The notes under the pieces are model-generated. The model saw nothing but the letters and a program-made list of their open reading frames with translations, was not told the DNA's origin and ran no database searches. Both the position numbers and the translations under genes were made by a program. Source: Agrostemma githago (taxonomy: Eukaryota > Streptophyta > Magnoliopsida > Caryophyllales > Caryophyllaceae). Taken from it: DNA of 64,000 nucleotides. The stretch lies in the NCBI GenBank assembly GCA_958450325.1, contig OY288250.1:45606683-45670682 (forward strand), in the 5' to 3' direction. Numbering within the stretch: the stretch's first letter is position 1; the number at the start of each line of letters is the position of its first letter. Positions 33,557-44,581 of the stretch are shown in pieces.

Positions 33557-35078
33557 AAACAAAGGTAAGACCCAATTCAAGAAACAAAGAAAAGACAAGA
33601 GTAAAGGGAAAGCTGTTGTGAATAGAAAACCTAAGGCTAAGGTTAACAAACATGCCGATGCCGATTGCTATTATTGTAATGGCAAGGGACATTGGAAGCG
33701 CAATTGTCCCAAATATTTGAAGGGTTTGAAAAGCAAGAAAGACGAGAGTGAGACTCCGTCAGGTATTGTCCTCACTTCTCTCTATATGATAGACATTAAC
33801 TATACTTGCACTTCCACTTGGGTATTAGATACCGGATGTGGTTCTCATCTTTGTAATCATTTACAGGGGCTGAGGGACGTGCGAGCACTAGCCAAGGGTG
33901 ATGTGGACCTACGCATGGGAAATGGAGCTAGAGTAGCCGCTATATCCGTAGGAACTTATGTACTCACTCTAGCTAGTGGTTTTGAGTTGTATTTGAATAA
34001 TTGTTATTTCGTACCAACTTTAACAAAGAACATTATCTCCATTTCCGTACTTGATATGGAAGGTTTTTCCTTTATGATTAAGGACAATTGTTGTACTTTT
34101 TCATTTAATGACATGGTTTATGGTAAAGTTACGTCTATCGAAGGTATTTATGTTCTAGATAATGTTAATGATGTATATCATATAGAAAACAAGAAGCTCA
34201 AAACGGGTGAACCTACTCAATCCTACCTTTGGCATTGTCGTTTAGGACACATAAACGAACGACACATAAAGAGGCTTGTTTCAACGAAACTTCTCAAACC
34301 GTTTGATTAGGAATCTTATGGTGTATGCGAGTCTTGCCTTTTAGGCAAGATGACTCGTGCTCCTTTCTCAAGTAAAGGAACACGAGCAAGTGAGGTATTG
34401 GGCCTTATGCATACCGATGTGTGTGGCCCAATGACTATCACCGCTAGGGGTGGTTACCACTACTTCATCACTTTTACCGACGACTGAAGTAGATATGGGT
34501 ATGTCTACTTAATGAGGCACAAGAGCGATGCTTTTGAAAAGTTCAAGGAGTTTCAAAGTGAAGTAGAGAACCAATTGGATAAAAAGATTAAAGTACTACG
34601 ATCCAATCGTGGTGCTGAATACCTAAATAATGATTTTGATTCACACCTAAAAGATTGTGGCATAGTATCACAATGGACTCCTTCTGGCACAACACAATTG
34701 AATGGTGTGGCCGAAAGGAGAAACCGAACTTTATTAGATATGGTTCGGTCCATGATGAGTCTCACTGAGCTTCCTGATTCATTTTGGGGTTTTGCCATTT
34801 TGTCCGAAATATTTTCACTAAATCGAAGCCCGACTAAAGCAGCTAATAAGACACCATATGAGATATGGAAGGGAAGGGTTCCTTATTTGTCGTTTATGAG
34901 AATATGGGGTTCTGAGGCATATGTTCAGAACAAGTCTGACAACAAACTCGCACCCAGATCCGACAAATGTCTTTTTGTAGGATATCCAAAGGAAACACAA
35001 GGTTATTACTTCTACAATCGTCACGAAAACAAAGTGTTTGTGGCTCGTGCTGCTGTCACTTGCCTTGAGTCCTTAACC
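33537..35078 (+). pseudogene. Copia pol: zinc knuckle, protease, integrase; truncated
   Basis: Order: CCHC knuckle CYYCNGKGHWKRNCP, protease WVLDTGCGSHLC, GAG-pre-integrase YLWHCRLGHINERHIKRLV, then a TAG at 34308-34310, integrase first Asp in HTDVCGPM, a TGA at 34486-34488, the second catalytic position changed to Asn (LRSNRGAEYLN, codon 34605-34607), and Glu in NGVAERRNRTL. Ends FVGYPKETQGYYFYN... VFVARAAV. RT and RNase H are absent. Two stops plus the D-to-N change make it inactive. Confidence 0.88.
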
Positions 35079-35145
35079 GGTGCTTCTTTCACCGCTTTGT
35101 TGAGGGAAGCAGTATTTGTTTCTTCTTGGATGCAACCGATTGTCC

Positions 35146-35179
35146 GTTTGTTTGTTTGTTTGTTTGTTTGTTTGTTTGT
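35146..35179. repeat. (TTTG)n microsatellite
   Basis: About eight TTTG units near the start of element B. Confidence 0.95.
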
Positions 35180-35782
35180 GTGTTTTCATGTTCGGTTGTA
35201 TTCACAGTTTTGGCGCAAGACCTCACTTGCCTTGCGGAGAGCACTTTTTCTCTAAGTGTTCTGATGAACTCATTTTGTATACATATTTGACCCCAACTTT
35301 TCCTTTATTTTGGTTCGTTTTATGTGTCCTAGGAGTCGTTTTTCTAGCTTTTTATTCTTCTTTGTTATGCCGGGTATTTTGTTTATGGTTTGTAGGAAAC
35401 AAGACAAATGAAGGCGATTGAGCTATATTTTGGGCAATGACGAAAGTCGAGCCATGAAATCTACAAGAAAGAAGTGATAAAAGTTAGAGGATACTAAGTG
35501 AATACTTGAGAAAGGACGTGAAGTGAAGAAACAATAAGAAACGACAAAGAAATAAGTTGGAAAGCTCAAACAAATGCAAAGCGAGAAGAAAGAACGATCG
35601 GGAAAACAAGGGTTATCTTGAAACGTAAATATCTTGAGTTCTACAACTTTGATTGATCAGATTTTTGTGATGTTGGAAAGCTCTTTCTCTTATCTTTTCA
35701 ACGGTATATCACACGTTCAAATCCGATAAGTAACAAAGAAACAACAAGCATTTCAAATTCGTCGCGCAGTGTAGAGAAACCC

Positions 35783-35836
35783 GAACCGGTCGGGACAACC
35801 TTGAACCGGTCGGTTCAGACCCGAACCGGCCGGTTT
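35783..35836. repeat. Phased inverted-repeat cluster in LTR B
   Basis: Three units at exact 20-bp steps: GAACCGGTCGGGAC (35783), GAACCGGTCGGTTC (35803), GAACCGGCCGGTTT (35823). Cores CG-GT-CG and CG-GC-CG. Confidence 0.92.
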
Positions 35837-35970
35837 GAAGCTGTTTTGCGGGATTTTCAGTTGTTAGACTTTGTAACTTACCATAACTCTTATCTTACGT
35901 AATATTCTTAGCTTGTTAGTTTTTTCTTATTATTTAGGAAAGGAGAAGATGTTAGACTCCTTATTATTAG

Positions 35971-35978
35971 TATAAATA
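35971..35978 (+). promoter_or_regulatory. TATA box of LTR B
   Basis: TATAAATA, 134 nt after the palindrome cluster. Confidence 0.5.
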
Positions 35979-36817
35979 CCCTCTTTGAGGTTAGATTTAT
36001 TTACGCTTTTTCATTCAATAATTTAGATAACACTTTCATATTCATTAGTTTAGTTTAGACTTTTTATTAGTATATCGGAATTCTTCTAGTTTGTAATAAT
36101 ACTTTTAGATCGTCAATCTTTCAGTTCTACGTAATTGGTATTTTTCTCTTTTCTCTTAGTTTCATATTGTTATTTATTATGCTTAATTTCTTTATTGCTT
36201 TAACCTTTAATATGAGTAGCTAATTTATTCTTCTAGGGTTAAAAGAGATCTATGTTAATTGAATTGGGGATGTTAGTTTAATTATTTATTTGATTGATCA
36301 TCCATATGTTATTGCCTTACTACTTGTTTTGTATCATTGTTTGATTAGTTTGAGACGTTGAACTAGTTGAATGTTTTCGAACCCGAACCTAAGATCGAAA
36401 GCCTGGTAAGGGTAGACTTACAAGTAAGTGGGTAGGATAATCTGGTAAGTTGCAAGAGCCCGTCAGAATCTAACCTAAGGTTGACATAAGATCCGAAAGG
36501 TCGTGTCTTTGCCCTAAATAACTGTGATTGATTGATTGAATGAATTATTAACTTTACCCAATATAATTGCATAGTGAACCGGAAGACCCTAGATCCTTTT
36601 ATTATTGTTAGAACCTCTTAATTTACATTATTGCAATAGTTTAGAAAAACAATTCAAACAAACCAGAATTTAAATAGTTTAGAATCGATCATTAGATAAT
36701 TAGCGATTTTCATCTGTCTCTTTGTGGATTCGACCCTTACTTACTGCTACCTACCTGTTAATTGTTCGTTAGGATTATTTTGATTAAGGTGATACGACTT
36801 TAACCTTATCAATTTTT

Positions 36818-36833
36818 TCGCCGTTGCCGGGGA
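36818..36833 (+). other. Primer-binding site of element B (tRNA-Asp type)
   Basis: TCGCCGTTGCCGGGGA matches the tRNA-Asp complement except at the first positions; LTR ends CTTATCA at 36811. Confidence 0.7.
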
Positions 36834-37023
36834 GACGGTTTTGTATTATTGCTTATTATTTGTTTTGGGTTCTAGATTATTTTGTATATATTTAATTATC
36901 TTTATTTATTTTCATTTCGTATATATTTTTTTTAAATTTTTTTTATTTGTCTCACCATTATGACTATCTTCTACTTTCTCAATTTAATCGTGAGTCACTG
37001 CATACTTATTGGGAAAGACTTGA

Positions 37024-37323
37024 GTGTTTTATTTTGCTTTCATGGCGGAATGTAAGGTGATATTGCAAAAATTAACGGCTACTCTATGTGAGTCAAACCT
37101 TATAGTTGGTCCTACACCATCAACTGACTTTGTTATGAGTACGTCCGTTGCACATGTTAGAGAGGATATTGACCCGTTTGATGACGATGATGATGAGCCT
37201 TTGATTTTTGCTTTGAAAGTCCATTCTCCGGTCATTGAAGTTGATTCTATTATGACTGACAATTTTCCATCTTTGACAGAAAAAGCTGAAGTTTTGAGCA
37301 CCATCAATAAGCCTAATGGCTAA
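37024..37323 (+). CDS. Unassigned ORF of element B, first part (99 aa)
   Basis: Contains an acidic run (DIDPFDDDDDEPLIFALKV). Overlaps the next ORF by 8 bases in another frame (TAATGG overlap at 37316-37325), so the two were probably one protein. No motif recognised. Confidence 0.45.
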   Translation: MFYFAFMAECKVILQKLTATLCESNLIVGPTPSTDFVMSTSVAHVREDIDPFDDDDDEPLIFALKVHSPVIEVDSIMTDNFPSLTEKAEVLSTINKPNG

Positions 37324-37963
37324 TGGTGACTCTATTGATAATTCTAGTTGTCAGCCTACTGACCCTTCTTTTGAGATCACCGTGCCTGTTGAGACTGATG
37401 ATTTTGTTGATAATTCCTCACAAGGGCTCCTCACCGAGGCCTCTTTAGAAGATTTGATATATTTTGACAGTTGTGCAGGTGAATCAAACCCTTGGAAAGC
37501 GGAGGTAGACGCATTAGAAGCAGCGCTAAATCATCCAGGAACCCTCGAAACAAAAAATCTGGAGATATATGGGATCGTCGTGGATACACCCGTGGAGGTA
37601 ATAAAACATTCTCATCCACTTGAACTTCCTCCTAACTTCGATGCTAGTACATGTATTCCTCCCGTTTCCTATGAATTAACTGTGAAAAATAATATTGTTG
37701 ATCTGAGAGGTATTAAGTTGTCTTACATGCCCGATAATTTACAACATTATTTTCCACCATTTATTGACGGCTGGGATTATATGTCGCGGACTTTTGAAAG
37801 TTTTCAAATAAAGTCTGACAAGCTGAGACGGTCATTGACATTGATTTTATATAATGTCGTTATTCTATCTTGGTGCTACTTATGCTCTTGTGTAGCACAT
37901 GCGCAGCTTTTTGATCAACTTCTGAGAGCCTTGAGCTATTGTGATTTTGTTATTGATGCGTAG
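37316..37963 (+). CDS. Unassigned ORF of element B, second part (215 aa)
   Basis: Acidic N-terminal half, then PPVSYELTVKNNIVDLRGIK, YFPPFIDGWDYMSRTFESF and a hydrophobic C-terminal segment (LILYNVVILSWCYLCSCVAH) that could span a membrane. No gag zinc knuckle or enzyme motif. It occupies the same place as the element A ORFs. Function unknown. Confidence 0.5.
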   Translation: MANGDSIDNSSCQPTDPSFEITVPVETDDFVDNSSQGLLTEASLEDLIYFDSCAGESNPWKAEVDALEAALNHPGTLETKNLEIYGIVVDTPVEVIKHSHPLELPPNFDASTCIPPVSYELTVKNNIVDLRGIKLSYMPDNLQHYFPPFIDGWDYMSRTFESFQIKSDKLRRSLTLILYNVVILSWCYLCSCVAHAQLFDQLLRALSYCDFVIDA

Positions 37964-39254
37964 TTAGATTCTTAGTCTCGGTTGGTCGCTTGTTTGGGGG
38001 ACTTATTTGTAGTAAATATATTGTCGGTACCTTTCACTTTTCTCTCTTATTTTATTTTTTTATTTTCGTTTTTTTGTCTTCCTTTACCCATTATATTTTT
38101 GTCCTATTTTATTTCTCTTGGTTCACAATGAGGACATTGTGTAATTTGGTTTGGGGGGATGCTTTGTGTTTAGTGTATTTTTCTTTTGGGTATGTTTTAA
38201 TTTTCAAAAAAAAAAAATATTTTTTTTTTCATGTGTTTTAGTATAGTCGTGTCAGGCGATGATGACATTGCATTTGTCGCATGCTTTTCCCTAGTTCTTT
38301 GCTCTTTCTCGTGAATGACACTTATTTCCCGTTATTTGGGTTAGTATTTCTTTGATCTTGTCGCCGATTATGTTTTGAATGCCAAATGAGTAAATTGACC
38401 TGTTGTCGAGTAAGCTACTTATATTGTGAGACTTAGAGCCTTAAACTGATGACATTCATGATCAGTTTCATATAGGTTGAGAGTAGTACTTCTTATGAGA
38501 CATGTAACATCAAATTGCATAAACATGACATTCGTCTCTTAAATACATGTATGCATTCAGTTTGTGATTGTGACACTTGTAGAAGAGGCACTCCCTTTCT
38601 TTTATCTTATTCCCATGAACTTCACATAGCCATAATTTGACCTGTTTTGACCCGTTTATTAACTACATGCGATATTTGCCTACCCTAATCAAGCTAGTTT
38701 GGTTAATTAGACGGAATTGTTTTTTTCGGGTGAAATTTGGTACTATGTCTTGTTGATTGGAGAAGGAAAAAAAATGATGAATGATTGAAAAAAAAAATCA
38801 ATGAAAGAAAAAAAAGGAAAGGCGATAATTGAAAAGAAAGAAAAAAAAAAGTGAAACAAGAAAAGGAATACGTTTTTTCTATGAGAAAAGAATTGATCTC
38901 TCTATTTTCGTAGTTGATGGTGCGAAGCCGGTTATGATACGTTGAAAATATGGTGCTTGGTACTACTTGTAATTCCTTTGATTGAAGTTGGTTAAGAATG
39001 GAATGAGTTTAATGTTGGTTAAGGTTGTACTAGCTTGGCTTTTATCTCCACATATCCAAATCGTTTTACCCCTCCTTACCCGACTAGCCTCACTTTATAC
39101 CATATGTAAGTCCTCGGCATGTGTCTTGGTCCGATTGAATGTGTATGTACGGTTGGTAGAGATTGATATCATGTTAGATTGCATGCATGTTCTTATAAGT
39201 CGTAGTTAGGTGAGTGTTTTGTCTTTCCGATTTTACATAAACTCAGAATATTGC
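37964..39254 (+). other. Noncoding 3' region of element B
   Basis: Holds the GAGGACATTG...GGTTTGGGGGGAT motif (38128-38160) and an A/G-rich stretch with GAAA runs (38766-38870). No gene. Confidence 0.55.
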
Positions 39255-39674
39255 TGTAACAGCCCTAAATTTTCGCAACCAAAACAATAGGCCAAAATCG
39301 GAAAACTCAAAGCTGTTACTCCACACTTAGCTTACCGAGCCAAGTGCAAGGAAGAGAATAAATAATAAATAAATAAAAATAGAAATTCGATAGCTAATTA
39401 AATGGAAACGTTGCAGCGGAAGTCTTAAGTCTTACAAAATCCAAAACGGTTTAAAACAGCAGCAAACCGATAAATCCAACAATAATAAGTTAAATAGTTT
39501 GTAGTCAAAGTTAAATTATAAAAATCCTTCCTCGCTCAGCATAACCCGATACAAGAATGCACCCATGCAACAAATCACGTGTACCTATCAGCTGTACCCA
39601 AAAACACAAATAGGTACAGGTTCCAGCGGGGGAACGACCCAAAACAAAAGGACGTCAGCAAAGCTGAGTAAAAA
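39255..39674 (-). repeat. Chromovirus 3' LTR, distal piece
   Basis: On the minus strand this ends AGGGCTGTTACA at 39255, a standard LTR end; CTCAGCTTTGCTGACGTCC (39653-39671) is typical of the middle of Tekay-type LTRs. Confidence 0.75.
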
Positions 39675-39696
39675 TCAATATATATTAATAAAGCAA

Positions 39697-39918
39697 GACC
39701 TTTCCGAGCGATTTGATTGGTCGAAATTTTTTAATATATTTTTTATGTTAATAAAGAATATACAAATTTATGTATGAAAAAAATTCTACTCCATCTCAGA
39801 TTCGATTTTTTTTTGAAATTTAAATAAAAAAAACATATGAATTTGTATAAGAAAAACAATTCTACTCCATTTAAGATTAAAAATTATCACTATATAAACC
39901 GACGATTATCACCTCATA
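39697..39918 (+). repeat. Direct repeat, copy 1
   Basis: Matches 41288-41490 (TTTGATTGGTCGAAATTTTT against ATATGATTGGTCGGAATTTT; shared ACTATATAAACCGACGATTA). Confidence 0.8.
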
Positions 39919-39982
39919 ATATTATAAACTTAAGTAATTATAAAATAATTTAATAATTAAAATAAAATTATTATTATTATTA

Positions 39983-40555
39983 GAGCAAATTAATAATTAC
40001 TCCCTTCAAAGTTGTTCTTATTAAAATTTATTCCCTTTTAAATTTTTTTTATTATTTAACAGCCAAAAAGATACAAAAGTTCAAAATTTACTTGCAATTG
40101 TAGACTCCGGCACGACACTCCGGCGAAATTGAATGTTTTGCCCTTTTTTTGCCTTTTAATACCCAAACTACCCCTCCCCTTTATATGCTAATTGAAATCC
40201 CATTAATTTATCCAAAGCCATATAATCTTCAATCTCATCCCACACCAACTAAAACCGATTTTTCCATACCTCATCCCACATCATCTTCCGTCTTGTTAAT
40301 TCTTCCAAATTATGCTTGTTTCACAAATTTGGGTTTGGAAATGGGAATGAAGAGAGTGAAGGGGAAAGAGGTTCAGTGAGGTGATGATAGGCCGAGGGGC
40401 AGTTTGGTCAAGTTATTAATGAATTGGCCGGATTTTACCAATGCAAGCAAATTTTGAACTTTTGTATCTTTTGGGCTGTTAAATAATAAAAAAATTTCAT
40501 AAGGGAGTAAATGTTAAAAACCGCAACTTTGAAGGGAGTAATTTTTAATTTGCTC
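39983..40555. mobile_element. Mutator-like MITE (573 bp)
   Basis: Inverted ends over 100 bp, starting GAGCAAATTAA; flanked by TTATTATTA on both sides (39974-39982, 40556-40564). The 9-bp size fits Mutator elements though the sequence is itself ATT-repeat. A 76-codon ORF inside (40149-40379) has no recognisable domain. Confidence 0.82.
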
Positions 40556-40650
40556 TTATTATTATCCTAATACAGATAGATATTTTTTTTCTTTATTTTA
40601 TTATGATAAATAAGAATAATAGTTCGTCCTTAGATATTAACCAAAAAAAT

Positions 40651-43600
40651 TAACCCACATCGAAAAGTTATAAGAAGAGTGATGGAATACTATATTATAA
40701 ATAAGAGTATTTGTTCGTCCATAGATATCAAAAAAAAATGAGGAAAGTAAGATTATCAACCACATCGCATGGTCTTAAGATTCTAACATGGTGAACAGAG
40801 TATCTACAAGACTACAAATATAAATATGAAGTCGTAATTTTAAACTTTACTATCATTTGAAATGCATTCATAATTGTACTATTATAAATAAGTAAAAGTA
40901 TGCATCGTTACTTCAAGCTCAACATTCATTATTATAACTTGTGCGCTGATAATGACAAGTTTGTTTTTTTTATCACATGTTTCATCGTTATTGACTGTAA
41001 TATGTTCTCATTTACCCATTGAATATTTATATCCACGTATATTTATGTGCAAGAAACTTTAATTAGTCTTTTTTTTAACTACAACGCACCATATATAATG
41101 CCTATAATTTAAGTTGACCTTTTATCGTATATATTATCTCTGATTCCTTGAAACACATCGGTATATAGATAATATTTTTTACTATTAGGCATACTCTTAA
41201 TCTCGACAGTTTCACAAATTTATGCAATCATCACTAATCGACAGTTTTACTATTTGGTTTATTTATCAACGTCACTAAAAATCAACTTTTGGAGCAATAT
41301 GATTGGTCGGAATTTTTTTAATATATTCTTTAAGTTAAATAAAGAATATAAAAAAAATCCTACTTCACTTAAGACTGTTTTTTTTAAACTTAAATAAATA
41401 ATATATGAATTTGTATAGGAAAAAAATAATCCTACTCCGTTTAAGACTAGAAAAATTACCACTATATAAACCGACGATTATCATCTCATAAGGCAACAAA
41501 AATCAGACAACGACAGCGAGAAACGCACTCAATTCTGTTTGATAATTGTTTTAATATTTATATATTCAACATATACAGTTGAATTTTTTAAATAATTATT
41601 ATAGCTTTAATATATTTTTTTGATTTAAATAAAAAATATATATAGAAATTTGTGTACAGGAAAATATAATCCTACCCGAGTATTATGATGAAGTGATGAA
41701 ATCAATCATCAATTTGCTTCATATTATTTGCTCAAAAAAGTGATAAATTTATTATATATATACAAATAGTAAGGTTATCCCACATCGACAAATTAAAATA
41801 AGATGATGAAATTCTATATTATAAATAAGAGTAATCATCAGTCCTTAGATATCCACCAAAAAAATCTTTTGAGTCTTGAAGATCACTTAAAATTAAGATT
41901 ATAAACTTAAGTAATTATCTCACATCGAAATATTATGATGTTGTTATGAAATTTTATACTATAAATAAGAATAATCATTGTTATTAAATATTGACAAAAA
42001 AACTTTCGAGTCTTAAAAAAACTCTTAATAAGACTACAAACTTAAAATTATCCTACATCGAAAAAATTAAAATAAGATGATGATTTTACATCATAAATAA
42101 GAGTAATCATGTGTTTTTTTGGGTCTTAAAAAGACCTCTTAAGATAGTAAATTATCTCACATCAAAAAGTTATAATAATGAAATTATTTATTATAAATAA
42201 GAATAATCATTCGTTTTTAAATATTACGAGTACTAATAAGAACATTTGAGTCTTAAAAAGTTTTAAGACTACAAACTTAAATAAAATAATCTCACATCGA
42301 AAAATTATAACAAGGTGTGATGAAACTCTATATATAAATAAGAAATAAGAGTACTCAATTATATAATAAGACGATTAAATTCTACTGTATTATACAAATA
42401 AAAGTAATCGTTCCTCCAAATTATGATAAAGTGATGAAATTTTTTATTATAAATAAGAGTAATAATTCGTTCTTGAATATCAACCAAGAAACTTTTTAAT
42501 CTTAAAAAAACTCTTAATAAGCCTACAAAGTTAAATAAAATTATCACACATGGAAAAATTATAATGAGGTGAAAAAATTATATTATATAAAGTAATCATT
42601 CGTTCTTAGATATTAACCAACAATCTTTTAAGGCTTAAAAAAAGCTTCTAAGACTATAATGTCAAGTAAAATTATCCCACATCAAAAAATTATGATGAAG
42701 TGATAAAATGTTATTATACTAAGAAATATAAATAAGAGTAATAATAATTTGTTCGTAGACATCAACGAACCATCTTTTGAGTCTTAAAAAAAGTTCAGAA
42801 GATTATAAACTTATGTAAATTATCCACATCGAAAAAAAAAGTTCAGAAGATTATAAACTTATGTAAAATTATCCACATCGAAAAATTATGATGAGGTGAT
42901 GGAATTTTATAAAATATTATAAATAAGAGTGATCATTCGTCCTTAGATATCAATAAAAAATCTTTTGAATCTACTTAAAAAAAAGCTTTTAAAACTATAA
43001 ATTTAAGTACAAAACTATTCCACATCGAAAAGTTAGGATTAGGTGATATAATTTTATATTATAAATAAAAAGATTAATCATTCGTTCTTATATATAAAAA
43101 AAACTTCTGAGTCCTTAAAAAGTACTTAAAACTATAAACTTAGGTAAGATTATCCCGCATCAAAAATCATAATTATAATAAGGTGAAAAAATTCTATTAT
43201 ACAAAAATTATAATAAGGTGAACGATTTTTATTATATAAGAATAATCTCCCGTCCTTAGCTTAGAAATTAAAACAAACTATTTTGAATCTTAAAAAAAAT
43301 TAAAACCAAAACCTTAATTAAGTAAAATTATCCCACATCGAAAAATTATAATAAGGTGATCGAATTTTATTATATAAAAATAAAAACAATAATTTGTCAG
43401 AATTATGATAAAGTGATGGAATTTCATCAAAAATTATAATAAAGTGGTGAAATTAAATTTAAGTAAATTATTACACATCGAAAATTTATGATGTGGTGAT
43501 GAAGTTTTCTATTATAAGTAGTTATTCGTCAAATTATGAAGTGACGAAATTATATATTATAAATAAGATTTCATATTATCTTCTCGAAAAAAAAGTGATG

Positions 43601-44360
43601 AATTTATTACGCACTCCATAAAAAGTAATTATCTTATATCGAAAATTATGTTGAGGTGATGAAATTTTATATCACAAGTAATAAGAGACATCATTCGAAA
43701 TTTAAGTAAAATTATCCCACGTTGAGAAAAAGGTGATGATATAAATATCAACGATAAATCTTTTGAGTTCTAAAAAGCATTCTTAAGAGATAAGACTATA
43801 ATTAAATTCAAGTAGAATTATCCCACATCGAAAAATTATAAGTTGATTGAATTCTAATATATAATTAATAGCAATCATTCGTCTTTATATGTCAATCTGG
43901 AATCATTTGAGTCCTAAAAGTTCTTTTAATACTATAAACTTAAGTAGAATGATTTCACATCGGAAAATTATGATGAGGTTATCGAAATTCTACCTTATCA
44001 ATAAAAGAAATTATTCGTTTTTAGATATTAATAAAAAAAAAAATTGAGTCTTATAGTAGTTGTAGCTCTTAAGGCTATAGATTGAATTAAAATGATCCCA
44101 CATTAAGGTGATGACATTCTATTATATAAATAAACGTATTCATCGTCTTTAGAAATCCGTTGAGTTCTAAAAAGAATTCTTAAAACTATAAATTTAAGTA
44201 GAATTATCAAACATCAAAAAATTATGATGAACTGATAAAATTTATACTATATCATAAATAAGATAAATCATTCGTCTTATATGTTAACCAGAAATTTTTT
44301 TTGAGTCTTATAGCAACTCTTAAAGCTATAAATTAAGGTAAAATTATCCACATCGAGAAA
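40651..44360 (+). repeat. Degenerate tandem array of about 20 USE/TATA units (about 135 bp)
   Basis: Units carry ATCCCACATCG or variants (for example 41777, 41917, 42050, 42154, 42289, 42543, 42674, 43017, 43152, 43330, 43470, 43714, 43820, 43952, 44095), then ATGATGAGGTGATGAA-like sequence, then TATAAATAAGAGTAATCATT, then AGTCTTAA...TTAAGACT. Common step is 130-145 bp, densest from 41.77 kb. The first unit at 40651 stands apart. Confidence 0.85.
41288..41490 (+). repeat. Direct repeat, copy 2
   Basis: Second copy of the 39697-39918 segment, about 1.59 kb downstream of the first. Confidence 0.8.
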
Positions 44361-44502
44361 TTATAATAAGACGATGAAATTCTATTATAGAAATAAAACT
44401 CCGTCAACCAGTAGTTTCACCAATTTATGCAATTCTCTAACTTGGTGTCATTATTATTGTCACAAAAAATCGGCCCGTGTATCGCATGGGCTTTCCAACG
44501 AG

Positions 44503-44525
44503 TATAATAATATAATAATTCGTGA

Positions 44526-44581
<56 letters not shown>

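Larger units (their letters stand above)
29031..35078 (+). mobile_element. Ty1/copia element, 3'-truncated
   Basis: 5' LTR 29031-31149, primer site 31152-31163, leader, gag and pol through integrase. The sequence stops resembling copia after about 35055-35078, before RT, where element B begins. The rest should lie beyond the nested insertions to the right. Confidence 0.85.
35079..39254 (+). mobile_element. Non-autonomous Athila-like element B
   Basis: LTR of uncertain start (about 35055-35150) ends at 36811; primer site 36818-36833; ORFs 37024-37963; noncoding tail with the GAGGACATTG motif; cut off at 39254 by the chromovirus LTR. No enzymes encoded. Same general plan as element A. Confidence 0.7.
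39675..44502 (+). mobile_element. Helitron-like element with internal tandem array
   Basis: Left border TCAATATATATTAATAAAGC resembles plant Helitron 5' ends and interrupts the LTR. Right border has GCCCGTGTATCGCATGGGC (hairpin stem with one weak pair) then TTTCCAACGAG|T, a degraded CTAG-T end. No Rep/helicase. Contains a Mutator-like MITE, a 200-bp direct repeat and the USE/TATA array. Borders are inferred. Confidence 0.45.

Noticed and set aside
42249..42270. snoRNA with C/D boxes in the array (ATGATGA near USE)
   Set aside because: ATGATGA lies upstream of the TATA box, so outside any transcript, and no paired D box was seen.
41777..44355. CRISPR-like or satellite centromere array
   Set aside because: Units are degenerate, lack spacers and are in a plant nuclear context; no centromeric-length homogeneous monomers.
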